Translations under genes and position numbers: made by a program
NCBI GenBank assembly: GCA_036514995.1
Contig: DATBWB010000066.1
Coordinates: 1-48,339, forward strand
Origin: Candidatus Acidiferrales bacterium
GTDB taxonomy: Bacteria; Acidobacteriota; Terriglobia; Acidiferrales; DATBWB01
Direction of reading: 5' to 3'
DNA length: 48,339 bases
Shown: positions 9,136 to 17,742 of the stretch, one piece after another
Numbering within the stretch: position 1 is the stretch's first letter
Layout: each line of letters begins with the position of its first letter
Notes under the pieces: model-generated
Told to the model about the DNA's origin: nothing
What the model saw: the letters and a program-made list of their open reading frames with translations, nothing else
Databases searched by the model: none

Positions 9136-10292
9136 AACTGAATCCTCGCTTCCTCGTTCTAACTCTGCTGCTGGGGGTCTGGACAGCCATTCTGTTACTG
9201 CAGGAAAAAGCCCCCCTCATCCTGGAATCGAGCCAACGGATCTATGCCTTCGTGGCCAACCGGGACAGCAACAGTGTGACCGTAGTGGACCTACAATGGC
9301 TGCGGGTGCGGGCGGATTTGCCGACGCCGCGCGGTCCCTCCCAGCTCCGCCTTCATCCCAAGCGAAACGAGTTGTGGATACTGTGTTCCGCGGCCGATCA
9401 AATTGCTATTCTCGACATTGGGAGCCTGCGCGAAATCGCCCGCATCAGCGTGGGACGCGTTCCCGCCTGGCTTGAATTTTCGCCTGACGGCAACCACGCC
9501 TTTGTCGCCAACAGCAGCTCCGATTCTTTGACACGTATCGATGCCCGATCACGACGAGTGGTGGGGACGGTTCCCATAGGGAAAGAGCCGCGGCAACTGC
9601 GAGTGAGTGCCGACGGAAAACTTGTGGTGGTGAGCTTGGCGGGCGAGGACGGGATTGCCTGGGTGGAGGCGGCAACCGGCAAGAAGTTGGGGGCTGTCCG
9701 GGTGGGGAAAAAGCCCGGCGCGCTGGCCATCCTGCATGACGGAAGCAAAGTATTTGTGGCCAACGAAGCGGATAATCGAGTTTCGGTGGTGGACCTTGTG
9801 CACGGCGCCCTTTTGACCCACGTTCGCGTTGGCAAGGAACCGGCTGATCTGGTGCTCAAGGCCGATGGCGGGGAAGCCTACGTCCTGAACGCCGGCTCTC
9901 ACACCGTGGCAGCGATCAATACCTGGACGAACGAGGTGGCGGATCAGATGCTGGTGGGTTCGCGACCGCTGAGGGGCCTGCTGGGATCAAAGAACACGCT
10001 TTACGTTGCCGACCCCGCCGCCAATCGGGTGATCGTCCTCGATGTCGGCAACCGGCAATGGATCAGCAGCATTCCGGTGGGGGAGGAGCCGGTGGCGATG
10101 GCACTGGCACCGGGTGAAGGGGTGCTGCTTGTGGTAGATCGTGGCTCGAACGATCTTGCCCTCATTCGGACGAAAAGCAATTCGCTCATGACGATGATTG
10201 CGGTTGGGCTTGGACCGGCAGACGTGGCGGTGCGGCTTTTCCGCGTTCAGCCGCGCGATGGCGGGGCAGCGGCGCTGAGGTCTTCGAACTAA
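9132..10292 (+). CDS. Exported seven-bladed YVTN/YncE-like beta-propeller protein
   Basis: Predicted periplasmic or membrane-tethered repeat protein of 386 aa. Residues about 6-23 form a hydrophobic signal or anchor segment after a KLNPR start. The rest is a beta-propeller: a (V/I)G-x-x-P motif recurs seven times (VGRVP, IGKEP, VGKKP, VGKEP, VGSRP, VGEEP, VGLGP), one per blade, alternating with strands such as [16 protein letters not shown] and [16 protein letters not shown]. No lipobox Cys or catalytic residue is evident. The start GTG at 9132 overlaps the DAHP synthase stop by 4 nt. Proteins of this fold usually bind partners or ligands; the function here is unknown. It converges on the GH57 gene with only 6 nt between stops. 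Confidence 0.85.
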   Translation: MKLNPRFLVLTLLLGVWTAILLLQEKAPLILESSQRIYAFVANRDSNSVTVVDLQWLRVRADLPTPRGPSQLRLHPKRNELWILCSAADQIAILDIGSLREIARISVGRVPAWLEFSPDGNHAFVANSSSDSLTRIDARSRRVVGTVPIGKEPRQLRVSADGKLVVVSLAGEDGIAWVEAATGKKLGAVRVGKKPGALAILHDGSKVFVANEADNRVSVVDLVHGALLTHVRVGKEPADLVLKADGGEAYVLNAGSHTVAAINTWTNEVADQMLVGSRPLRGLLGSKNTLYVADPAANRVIVLDVGNRQWISSIPVGEEPVAMALAPGEGVLLVVDRGSNDLALIRTKSNSLMTMIAVGLGPADVAVRLFRVQPRDGGAAALRSSN

Positions 10293-10298
10293 ACCTTC

Positions 10299-12488
10299 TC
10301 ACAGGCTTGGCCAGGCAAAGGCTTCCGAGCCAAGCGACACTTCGATGGCGCCCGCGGCGGGGAGGGCGTCCAGGGGCAGCCCGGAATGCCAGAGTGACAC
10401 GCCCATACGAAGAATCCCTTCAGCAGGGTTGCCAACGAGTTCACGGTTGAGCGCCACTTCGAGCACCTTGTCCAGGGCAGCCTCGAGCTGGTCTGCTTGG
10501 ACCGGTTCGAAAACGCATCCTGTTTCACGGCGAAGGCCGGCAGAGGCGATCCGGCGCATCCGGATGTTGAGCAATACTTCAGTTTCTCGGGCGCCCTGTA
10601 TGCTGAGGCGAAGCGAGCAGTCGTCGAGCCGGCACTCCCCTTGGGAAGAGAAATCCAGCCGCAAGTAAAGCTGGGTAGAGTCGAAGCCGTAATAAAGCGT
10701 CTGAAGACAAGAACGCCGACCATGCATCGCCGCCGAGCGCTGGTCGGCGCTATAGAGACCGGCCCCCAACCATTCGAAGTAGCTGGTGACGCGGCCATCT
10801 ATCTTCGGCGAGATGTAAGCCGAGGGGAGCACCAGGAGGGCGCGGATGGGAGCGGTGGAAACCGGCTGGCCGAGGGCCTTGGGGACTACTTCCCCGAGCT
10901 GGTGGTAAACCTCGCTCAGAGATTGACGGTAGAGTTGATCAAAAATATTGGCCTGGCTGGTGGCGTGTTCCGGGCCGTACCACCAGCACCAATCGCTGCC
11001 TTCGGCGGCGAGCAGGGCATCCTGGGCGGCTCTTTGCCGTTCGGGCTCTAGTCCGACTTTCTGGGAGGCGCGCGAATAGAGGTCGCGGGCGTCGTTCAAA
11101 AGGTCCCAAGCACGAATATCATCGGCGTGGCCCATCCAGATGTTGAAGTTGGCGTTGATCCACGAACCGGGGACGATTCTATCGAGCAGCGGCTTTTCCG
11201 GGAATTGAGCCAGCGCCTCGGAAACCGTTACAGCGCGAATTTGCCGGTCATGTTCAAGGAGGCGGTAGAACTCGTCCAGAAACTCCCGGCCGTTGCGCGG
11301 ATAGTATTCCCAGGCATTTTCACCATCGAGAATGATGCTAACGAGGGCGGAGCGGTCTCCCACCGACTGGCCGGCGCGGCGCACTCGCTCGAGGAGGTCG
11401 CGAGCAGCCGCTTTCGGCTCCATGCGGCTATAGACGAAGCCGACCAGGTCCGAAAGATAGTGATCGCGAAAGACCAAATTCAAGGTGTGCTTTCCATGGG
11501 CAAAGCGGTAGGGTGAATAGAGCTTCTGGGGCTCGACCGGCGCGCCGGCTGCGTCCCGGTGGAAGTCGAGCGCCAAGCTTCGGCCTAGCACACCCTCGTC
11601 GCTGGCTGCCCACTCGAAGCCGGTCTGGGCAATGATGGCGAGCGTTTCTTCCGAGACGCTGCCTTCCGAAGGCCAGAGGCCGGCGGGCCGGCGGCCGAAC
11701 ACCCGCTCGTGGAGCCGCTGGGCACGTAGTAGCTGCTCTTGTGCGTCTTCCGGGTGACGGAAGCGCCTAGCGGGCAGGGGAGACGAGGGATTGGACTCGC
11801 GGGCGGCATTTGAGTCGCACAGAAGGGGGAGGATGGGATGGTAGAAGGGCGAGGTGGAGATCTCCACCTGGCTGCGTTCTGCCGCGGCGCGGTAAGCAGG
11901 CAGCACACGATGCAATATCTCAGCTTGCTTCATTTTCAGAGTTTGCTTGTCGGCTTCCGTAAAGCCCCGGCCCCGGCGAGAGAGAGGCGCGATCAGGGGA
12001 TCGCTTTCCAGGTAGATTTCGTCCATCCACGCCAACTGCCAGAGAACCTGCAGATCGGTCCAATCTTCCTGGGAAAACGGGGGAAGCGCAGCCCCGCCAG
12101 TGCGTACCCTCTCCGGCTTGCCACGAGCGCGACGTGAAAGCTCTCCATAGCGAGGCCAGCGCCGAAGAAGCCGTTCGTTGACCTGAAACGCCCAGAGGAG
12201 AAGCCGCTGTTTCCCCTCTTCTGTCATGTCCCTCGGGTCATCAAATGCGAGCTTATCGGAGTCGTCCATAAAATCACCGGAAGCATAATGTTCGAGCTGC
12301 TCGATGAGGGAGGGGACTAAATTGAACGTGACGTGGACGTTCGGGAAAGGTTCCAAACTGAGGACCATACCCAGATAATCTTTGAGCGCGTGGAGGCGGA
12401 CCCAGGGAAGCAAATACCGACCTGAGGCCGGATCGCGATACGAGGGTTGGTGCATGTGCCAGAGAAGGGCGAGCCAGATAGGTTTCAT
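10299..12488 (-). CDS. Glycoside hydrolase family 57 protein (alpha-amylase-like, specificity unknown)
   Basis: A 729-aa member of GH57, a retaining alpha-glucan-active family. The N-terminal (beta/alpha)7 barrel begins with WLALLWHMHQPSYRDP. The conserved-region-3 nucleophile is probably Glu275 in LWPSEGSVSEE, and the region-4 acid/base is probably Asp388 in IILDGENAWEYY. A helical region follows (about 430-540), then a C-terminal beta-rich domain (about 555-729) that may be a carbohydrate-binding or accessory module. The ATG at 12488 is preceded by GGAG at about 6 nt, which decides the start; upstream frame to 12527 is discarded. No signal peptide is visible, so a cytoplasmic glycogen or maltodextrin role is likely. 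Substrate is not predictable; a branching enzyme of the same family lies at 29968. Confidence 0.87.
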   Translation of the reverse strand: MKPIWLALLWHMHQPSYRDPASGRYLLPWVRLHALKDYLGMVLSLEPFPNVHVTFNLVPSLIEQLEHYASGDFMDDSDKLAFDDPRDMTEEGKQRLLLWAFQVNERLLRRWPRYGELSRRARGKPERVRTGGAALPPFSQEDWTDLQVLWQLAWMDEIYLESDPLIAPLSRRGRGFTEADKQTLKMKQAEILHRVLPAYRAAAERSQVEISTSPFYHPILPLLCDSNAARESNPSSPLPARRFRHPEDAQEQLLRAQRLHERVFGRRPAGLWPSEGSVSEETLAIIAQTGFEWAASDEGVLGRSLALDFHRDAAGAPVEPQKLYSPYRFAHGKHTLNLVFRDHYLSDLVGFVYSRMEPKAAARDLLERVRRAGQSVGDRSALVSIILDGENAWEYYPRNGREFLDEFYRLLEHDRQIRAVTVSEALAQFPEKPLLDRIVPGSWINANFNIWMGHADDIRAWDLLNDARDLYSRASQKVGLEPERQRAAQDALLAAEGSDWCWWYGPEHATSQANIFDQLYRQSLSEVYHQLGEVVPKALGQPVSTAPIRALLVLPSAYISPKIDGRVTSYFEWLGAGLYSADQRSAAMHGRRSCLQTLYYGFDSTQLYLRLDFSSQGECRLDDCSLRLSIQGARETEVLLNIRMRRIASAGLRRETGCVFEPVQADQLEAALDKVLEVALNRELVGNPAEGILRMGVSLWHSGLPLDALPAAGAIEVSLGSEAFAWPSL

Positions 12489-12543
12489 CGAAGCTCCAAC
12501 CACCGTTGAGGAGCGCGGGGCAGGCAACCGGCCGGTTGTTTCG

Positions 12544-12572
12544 TTTGTTGCGCTGCCGGGCTCTGGTAGAAT
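12544..12572 (+). promoter_or_regulatory. Candidate promoter for the LptF-LptG gene
   Basis: TAGAAT (12567-12572, five of six -10 bases) lies 17 nt after TTTGTT or 16 nt after TTGTTG (12545-12550). The start site would be near 12579, leaving a leader of about 17 nt before the ATG at 12596. It sits in the divergent gap shared with the GH57 gene. Confidence 0.4.
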
Positions 12573-12595
12573 CTGGCTGTCAGCGGCAAGAACCC

Positions 12596-14908
12596 ATGAG
12601 ACTTCTCTTTCGCCATAGCATGCGTGAAGCGGTAGCGCACGGGGTGATCGGGCTGATGGTATTCACGTTTGTCCTCCTCATTCCCCAACTGGTGCGGTTG
12701 ATGGAACTGGTGGTGCGGCAGTCGGCCCCGCTCGAAGACATGGGCGTGCTCGTCGCCTGCACCCTGCCCGGGGTTCTGACCTTTGCGCTTCCGATGTCGG
12801 TGCTGGTGGGGATCTTGATCTCGCTCGGGCGAATGTCGAGCGACGGCGAACTGGTGGCCCTGCGGGCGACGGGTACCAGCGTTCGCCGGATGCTCAGCCC
12901 GGTCATGGCTTTCGGTACGGCTGGTGCGCTGTTGACGCTCGCCATGACGATATGGCTTGGCCCGGCGGCAGCTCGGAGATTCAGCGACCTGGAAGCGAAA
13001 TTTCGGGCTAGCCAGGCAGGCTATGAGATTCAACCCCGCGTCTTCGAGGAGCGCTTCCCCAGTTTCATTCTCTACCTTCAGGATGTCGAGCGTGGCGGGA
13101 CACACTGGAAAGGAATTTTTTTGGCGGATACTTCCGCTCGCGACCCCTCGCGGATTACGTTAGCGGAACAGGCGGTGGTTGTCAACGAACCAACAACAGG
13201 GAGGTTACAACTGCATCTCGCTGGCGGGGCTAGCCACGAATATTCGGACCGGGAACCGGAACGGTACCAGATCTCAACCTTTAGCATCAGCGACCTAGCC
13301 ATCAGCGTGGGCAGCGGTACAACAGCCGGCCAGCGAGCCAGGCGCTTGCCCGAATTCGGACTGCAGGAACTTTGGCACCAGCGGCGGGGAGCCGCGTGGC
13401 GTGCGGCGAGCGTCGAACTCTACCGGCGCTTTGCCTTTCCGGGGGCCTGCCTGGTGTTCGCGTTGGTAGCGCTGCCGCTGGGGGCGCACGCGCACAAAGC
13501 AGGCCGAGCACTTGGTTTTGTTCTTACGCTGTTGCTGATTTCGGTCTATTACCTGATCTTTATCCTGGGCGTCGGGGCTGCACGCCAGGGGCAGATTCCG
13601 CCGGCGTGGGGAGTGTGGTTGGCAAACGCTGCTTTTACGCTGGTGGCATTGCTGGGGCTGGCAGGCATGGAGCGCGTCCCGCGGGAGGAAAGTTGGTGGG
13701 AGGAGCTGGAGGAGAAATGGCTGAGCGTACGCCGGTTTCTGCGCCGTTTGCGGCGGAGGCGCGCCCTAGCGGCCGCGCGGGGCAGTTCGCTCGCCGCGTA
13801 CCAACCGGCAGTGGGATTTCCGTGGCTCATTGACCTTTATATTGTCCAGTCGTTTCTCTACCCCTTTGTGATTCTTCTCCTCGGGTTTGTGGTTCTTTTC
13901 AACACCTTCACTTTCTTCGAATTGCTCGACGATATCGGCAAGCACCAGATCTCCTGGGTCGTCGTGGCCAGCTACCTGCTTTATCTGACACCCCGATGGG
14001 TTTACCTCGCTACCCCCTTGAGCGCGATGGTAGCCATGCTGGTAAGTTTTGGCGGGCTAATGCGAAGCAATGAGATAACAGCGATGCGGTCGAGCGGAAT
14101 AAGCCTGTACCGCGTGTCGGTCCCGATTTTGTTGTGTTGCGGGGCGCTGGCTGCGGGCCTTTTCGCCCTGGACGGAACTTACCTCCCCTACGCCAACCGG
14201 CGCCAAGATGGGCTGCGGAACCTGATCAAAGGTCGTCCGCCGCAAACCTATCTGCGGCCGGAACGGCGCTGGATCTTCGGCCAAGGCAACCGTATTTACA
14301 ACTACCGGCTGTTTGACCCGGACGCAAATCTGTTCGGTGATCTCAATGTATACGAACTGGACCCAAGGACGTTTCAGTTGGCGCGGAGAATCTATGCCAG
14401 CCGCGCCCACTGGGAAGCAGGGATGGAGGCTTGGATCATGGAGCGCGGCTGGGTGCGCGATTTCGAAGGCGCGGAGGTTCGCTCCTACCGAAATTTTTCG
14501 GGGGACACCTTCAGCGAACTCGCCGAGCCACCGGCCTACTTCAAGAAAGAGGTTCGGGAGTCGTCGCAGATGAATTGGTGGCAACTCGAGAACTACATCA
14601 ACGATTTGAAGCAAGCGGGGTTTGACACAACGAGGCTGACGGTGCAATGGCACAAGAAGTTTGCCTTTCCGATCCTCACCGTCATCATCGTGCTCCTCGG
14701 GGTTCCCTTCTCGTTTAGCGCCGGACGGCGGGGGGCCCTCGGCGGCGTTGCTCTCGGATTGCTCCTGGCGATCTTCTACTGGTCTATTTCAGGGTTGTTT
14801 GAGGCGATGGGAGCTGTGGGCCAGTTACCAGCGTTGCTGGGCGCCTGGTCCGCCGACCTGATCTTTCTGTTTGGCGGTCTCTATCTCTTCCTGCGCATGC
14901 CAACTTAG
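12596..14908 (+). CDS. LptF-LptG fusion: LPS export ABC transporter permease
   Basis: Inner-membrane permease of the Lpt machine that pulls lipopolysaccharide from the inner membrane toward the outer membrane, working with LptB ATPase and LptC/A (not in the window). The 770-aa product is two YjgP/YjgQ units in tandem. Unit one spans about 1-370, with the coupling segment SDGELVALRATGTS and a periplasmic beta-jellyroll between membrane segments 3 and 4. A basic linker (about 385-410, RRFLRRLRRRR) follows, and unit two spans about 420-770 with the matching segment SNEITAMRSSGIS. About twelve membrane segments are expected. The ATG at 12596 fits the usual N-terminus (MRLLFRHSMREA); an upstream frame is excluded. 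In most Proteobacteria LptF and LptG are separate genes; here one ORF runs through without interruption. Confidence 0.9.
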   Translation: MRLLFRHSMREAVAHGVIGLMVFTFVLLIPQLVRLMELVVRQSAPLEDMGVLVACTLPGVLTFALPMSVLVGILISLGRMSSDGELVALRATGTSVRRMLSPVMAFGTAGALLTLAMTIWLGPAAARRFSDLEAKFRASQAGYEIQPRVFEERFPSFILYLQDVERGGTHWKGIFLADTSARDPSRITLAEQAVVVNEPTTGRLQLHLAGGASHEYSDREPERYQISTFSISDLAISVGSGTTAGQRARRLPEFGLQELWHQRRGAAWRAASVELYRRFAFPGACLVFALVALPLGAHAHKAGRALGFVLTLLLISVYYLIFILGVGAARQGQIPPAWGVWLANAAFTLVALLGLAGMERVPREESWWEELEEKWLSVRRFLRRLRRRRALAAARGSSLAAYQPAVGFPWLIDLYIVQSFLYPFVILLLGFVVLFNTFTFFELLDDIGKHQISWVVVASYLLYLTPRWVYLATPLSAMVAMLVSFGGLMRSNEITAMRSSGISLYRVSVPILLCCGALAAGLFALDGTYLPYANRRQDGLRNLIKGRPPQTYLRPERRWIFGQGNRIYNYRLFDPDANLFGDLNVYELDPRTFQLARRIYASRAHWEAGMEAWIMERGWVRDFEGAEVRSYRNFSGDTFSELAEPPAYFKKEVRESSQMNWWQLENYINDLKQAGFDTTRLTVQWHKKFAFPILTVIIVLLGVPFSFSAGRRGALGGVALGLLLAIFYWSISGLFEAMGAVGQLPALLGAWSADLIFLFGGLYLFLRMPT

Positions 14909-15022
14909 GGCTTGAAGGCCGCGCGGCGCCGCCCGGTGAGGTCACGTTGGAGCCGGCCGGCAAGTGGTCTTTCCTGTTCCCGAAGCACAGCGAGCAGATT
15001 GATACAGGCGGCTGCCTTTCTG

Positions 15023-17704
15023 CTAAGCAGTGCTGGTGGATGGCTGGCGATCTTTGAACTTATCTCTGACGGCCGCTTGGGCGGCCGCCAAACGGGCAAT
15101 CGGCACACGGTAGGGCGAGCAGCTCACGTAGTCGAGGCCGACCCGATGGCAAAATTCCACTGAAGCCGGGTCGCCACCGTGCTCACCGCAGATACCTACC
15201 TTCAGCTTGGGGCGGGCCGCCCGGCCCTGCCTGGTGCCCATCTCCACCAGTTGGCCGACGCCACTCTGATCGAGCGTGGCAAAAGGATCTTTCTCGTAGA
15301 TGTTCATGCGAACATATTCGCGGATGATGCGTGGGCTGTCGTCACGTGAGAGGCCCAACGTCATTTGAGTGAGATCATTCGTGCCGAAGGAAAAGAATTC
15401 GGCCACTTGGGCAATCTCAGCGGCGGCAAGAGCGGCGCGAGGCAACTCAATCATCGTCCCGACCAAATAGTCAACTCGCATTCCCTTCTCTCTGAAGACC
15501 TCTTCCGCTACCTTGACCACGATCTGTCGTTGAAGTTGGAGTTCCTTCGCGTAGCCGACGAGCGGAATCATTACCTCAGGTATTACTTTAACTCCTTGTT
15601 TGGCCAGCAGGACTGCTGCCTCGAAGATGGCACGCGCCTGCATGGCCGAAATCTCCGGGTAAAGAATGCCCAACCGGCAGCCGCGCAAACCAAGCATGGG
15701 GTTGAACTCGTGCAACTCCTCGACGCGGCGAAGGAGCTTTTTAAGGCGAGGCAGCTTCGGGCTTTTCTTGCGCTTGGCTTCCAGTTGCGCAATCTCCACC
15801 ATGAGGTTTTCCCGCTTGGGCAGGAATTCGTGGAGAGGAGGATCCAAGAGCCGGATAGTGACGGGGTAGGGACTCATGGTACGCAGGAGTTCGACAAAAT
15901 CCTTCCTCTGCATGGGGAGCAATCGCTTGAGCGCGCGGCGGCGTCCCTCATCCGTATCGGCCAAAATCATGGCCTGCATGTGAGGCAGGCGGTGCTGGGC
16001 AAAGAACATGTGCTCGGTCCGGCAGAGCCCGATGCCCTCGGCGCCAAAGCGGCGAGCCGCTAGGGCATCGCGTGGGATATCAGCGTTGGCTCGGACGCGG
16101 AGCTGGCGCGCAGCATCGGCCCACTTGATGAACTCGGCGAAGTCGCCGCTGGAGGCGTCCGGCTCGATGGTTCGGGCGCGGCCAAGGAATACCTCCCCGG
16201 TGCCGCCATCGAGCGAAATCCAGTCGCCTCCAACGAGGCTTCTGCCGGCTAAAGTCAACCGGCGATTCCTTTCGTCAATGTGGAGGGCCTCACAGCCCGC
16301 TACACAGGGCTTGCCCATGCCACGCGCCACCACCGCAGCGTGGGAGGTCATGCCACCCCGAGCGGTGAGGATGCCAACCGCCGCCTCCATGCCGTGGATG
16401 TCATCCGGCACGGTCTCCGCCCGAACCAGGATCACGGGCGCTTGCTTTCCGCGAGCGGCCGCCTCGTTAGCAGTGAAGACGATCTGGCCGACGGCAGCCC
16501 CCGGTGAGGCGGGCAGGCCCTTGGCGAGCCTATTGAGTTTCTGCGAGAGATCAATGACGGGATGGAGGAGTTGGTTCAACTGATCGGGTTCGACCCGCAA
16601 AAGGGCTTCCTGGGGCTCAAGCAAGCCCTCGTGGACAAAATCTACGGCAATCTTGACAGCGGCCTGCCCGGTGCGCTTACCGGTGCGTGTCTGAAGCATG
16701 TAAAGCCTGCCATCCTGGATGGTGAACTCAAAATCCTGCACGTCGCGATAATGCTGTTCCAGCCGGGAAGTAATGCGGTGGAGCTGGTCGAAGACTTCGG
16801 GCATGATTTTCTTGAGGTCGCTGATGGGGAGGGGGGTGCGAATGCCGGCGACGACGTCTTCTCCCTGGGCATTGAGCAAGAACTCGCCATAGAATTCTTT
16901 GGCGCCGGTGGCGGGATTGCGTGTGAATCCGACGCCCGTGCCGGAGCGGTCGCCCAAATTGCCGAAGACCATTGCTTGAACGTTCACCGCTGTGCCGAGG
17001 CCGTCAGGAATGTTGTAGAGCCGGCGGTAGGTCACGGCGCGGTCGTTGTTCCAGGAGCGGAAGACGGCGTCGCGAGCCATGCGTAGCTGGTTCAAAGCAT
17101 TCTGAGGGAAGTCCTGACCCGTCCTGGTGCGGATCAATTTCCGGTAGGCAGCGATGACCTGCTCGAGACCTTCGGCGGACAGTTCCGTGTCGGTTCTAGC
17201 GCGACGCCTCCGCTTCACGCGGTCGAAGATCGCCACAAACGCACTTTTCTCGATATCGAGCACCACATTGCCAAACATTTGGATGAGGCGCCGATAACAA
17301 TCCAGGGCAAAGCGGCGATTGGAGGCGCGGCGGGCAAGGCCCTCGACGCTCGCGTCATTCAGACCGAGGTTGAGGATGGTGTCCATCATGCCGGGCATGG
17401 AAAACTTGGCCCCCGAGCGTACGGACACAAGCAGCGGATTGTCTGCTCCGCCCAACTTCTGACCCTGGACACGCTCCAGGCGGGCAACGGCTTGCGCTAT
17501 CTCTTGCTCGAGGCCGCTTGGGATCCGGGCGCCGTGTTCGATGTAATGTCGGCACGCCGACGTAGCGATGGTGAAGCCCGGCGGCACGGGCAGGCCGGCG
17601 TTGGTCATCTCAGCGATGCCGGCGCCTTTGCCGCCCAACAGGTCCTTCATTTCGCCATTGCCTTCGGCTTTGCCTTCCGCGAAGAAATAGATGAAGCCTT
17701 CCAT
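15023..17704 (-). CDS. ppdK: Pyruvate, phosphate dikinase
   Basis: Reversibly interconverts pyruvate, ATP and phosphate with phosphoenolpyruvate, AMP and diphosphate, serving gluconeogenesis or PPi-linked glycolysis. The 893-aa protein has an N-terminal ATP-grasp domain (FFAEGKAEGNGEMKDLLGGK onward). The swivelling phosphohistidine domain carries His455 in GGMTSHAAVVARGMGKP, and the C-terminal TIM barrel carries the catalytic Cys839 in GICGEHGGDP and the FSFGTNDLTQM motif. Length is typical (about 870-900). The ATG at 17704 has a near-perfect AGGAGG ribosome site 5 nt upstream, suggesting high expression. It lies 38 nt after glyS and could be read through from the recO-glyQ-glyS transcript. 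The PPDK regulatory protein is not in the window. Confidence 0.97.
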   Translation of the reverse strand: MEGFIYFFAEGKAEGNGEMKDLLGGKGAGIAEMTNAGLPVPPGFTIATSACRHYIEHGARIPSGLEQEIAQAVARLERVQGQKLGGADNPLLVSVRSGAKFSMPGMMDTILNLGLNDASVEGLARRASNRRFALDCYRRLIQMFGNVVLDIEKSAFVAIFDRVKRRRRARTDTELSAEGLEQVIAAYRKLIRTRTGQDFPQNALNQLRMARDAVFRSWNNDRAVTYRRLYNIPDGLGTAVNVQAMVFGNLGDRSGTGVGFTRNPATGAKEFYGEFLLNAQGEDVVAGIRTPLPISDLKKIMPEVFDQLHRITSRLEQHYRDVQDFEFTIQDGRLYMLQTRTGKRTGQAAVKIAVDFVHEGLLEPQEALLRVEPDQLNQLLHPVIDLSQKLNRLAKGLPASPGAAVGQIVFTANEAAARGKQAPVILVRAETVPDDIHGMEAAVGILTARGGMTSHAAVVARGMGKPCVAGCEALHIDERNRRLTLAGRSLVGGDWISLDGGTGEVFLGRARTIEPDASSGDFAEFIKWADAARQLRVRANADIPRDALAARRFGAEGIGLCRTEHMFFAQHRLPHMQAMILADTDEGRRRALKRLLPMQRKDFVELLRTMSPYPVTIRLLDPPLHEFLPKRENLMVEIAQLEAKRKKSPKLPRLKKLLRRVEELHEFNPMLGLRGCRLGILYPEISAMQARAIFEAAVLLAKQGVKVIPEVMIPLVGYAKELQLQRQIVVKVAEEVFREKGMRVDYLVGTMIELPRAALAAAEIAQVAEFFSFGTNDLTQMTLGLSRDDSPRIIREYVRMNIYEKDPFATLDQSGVGQLVEMGTRQGRAARPKLKVGICGEHGGDPASVEFCHRVGLDYVSCSPYRVPIARLAAAQAAVRDKFKDRQPSTSTA

Positions 17705-17742
17705 GCTGGCCTCCTGGCCCGTTCAATACTTAAAGTAAAACT

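Noticed and set aside
14909-15022. Terminator or small gene between lptFG and ppdK
   Set aside because: The 114-nt gap has GC-rich palindromes (for example around GGCGCC) but no stem followed by T-run and no ORF with a ribosome site.
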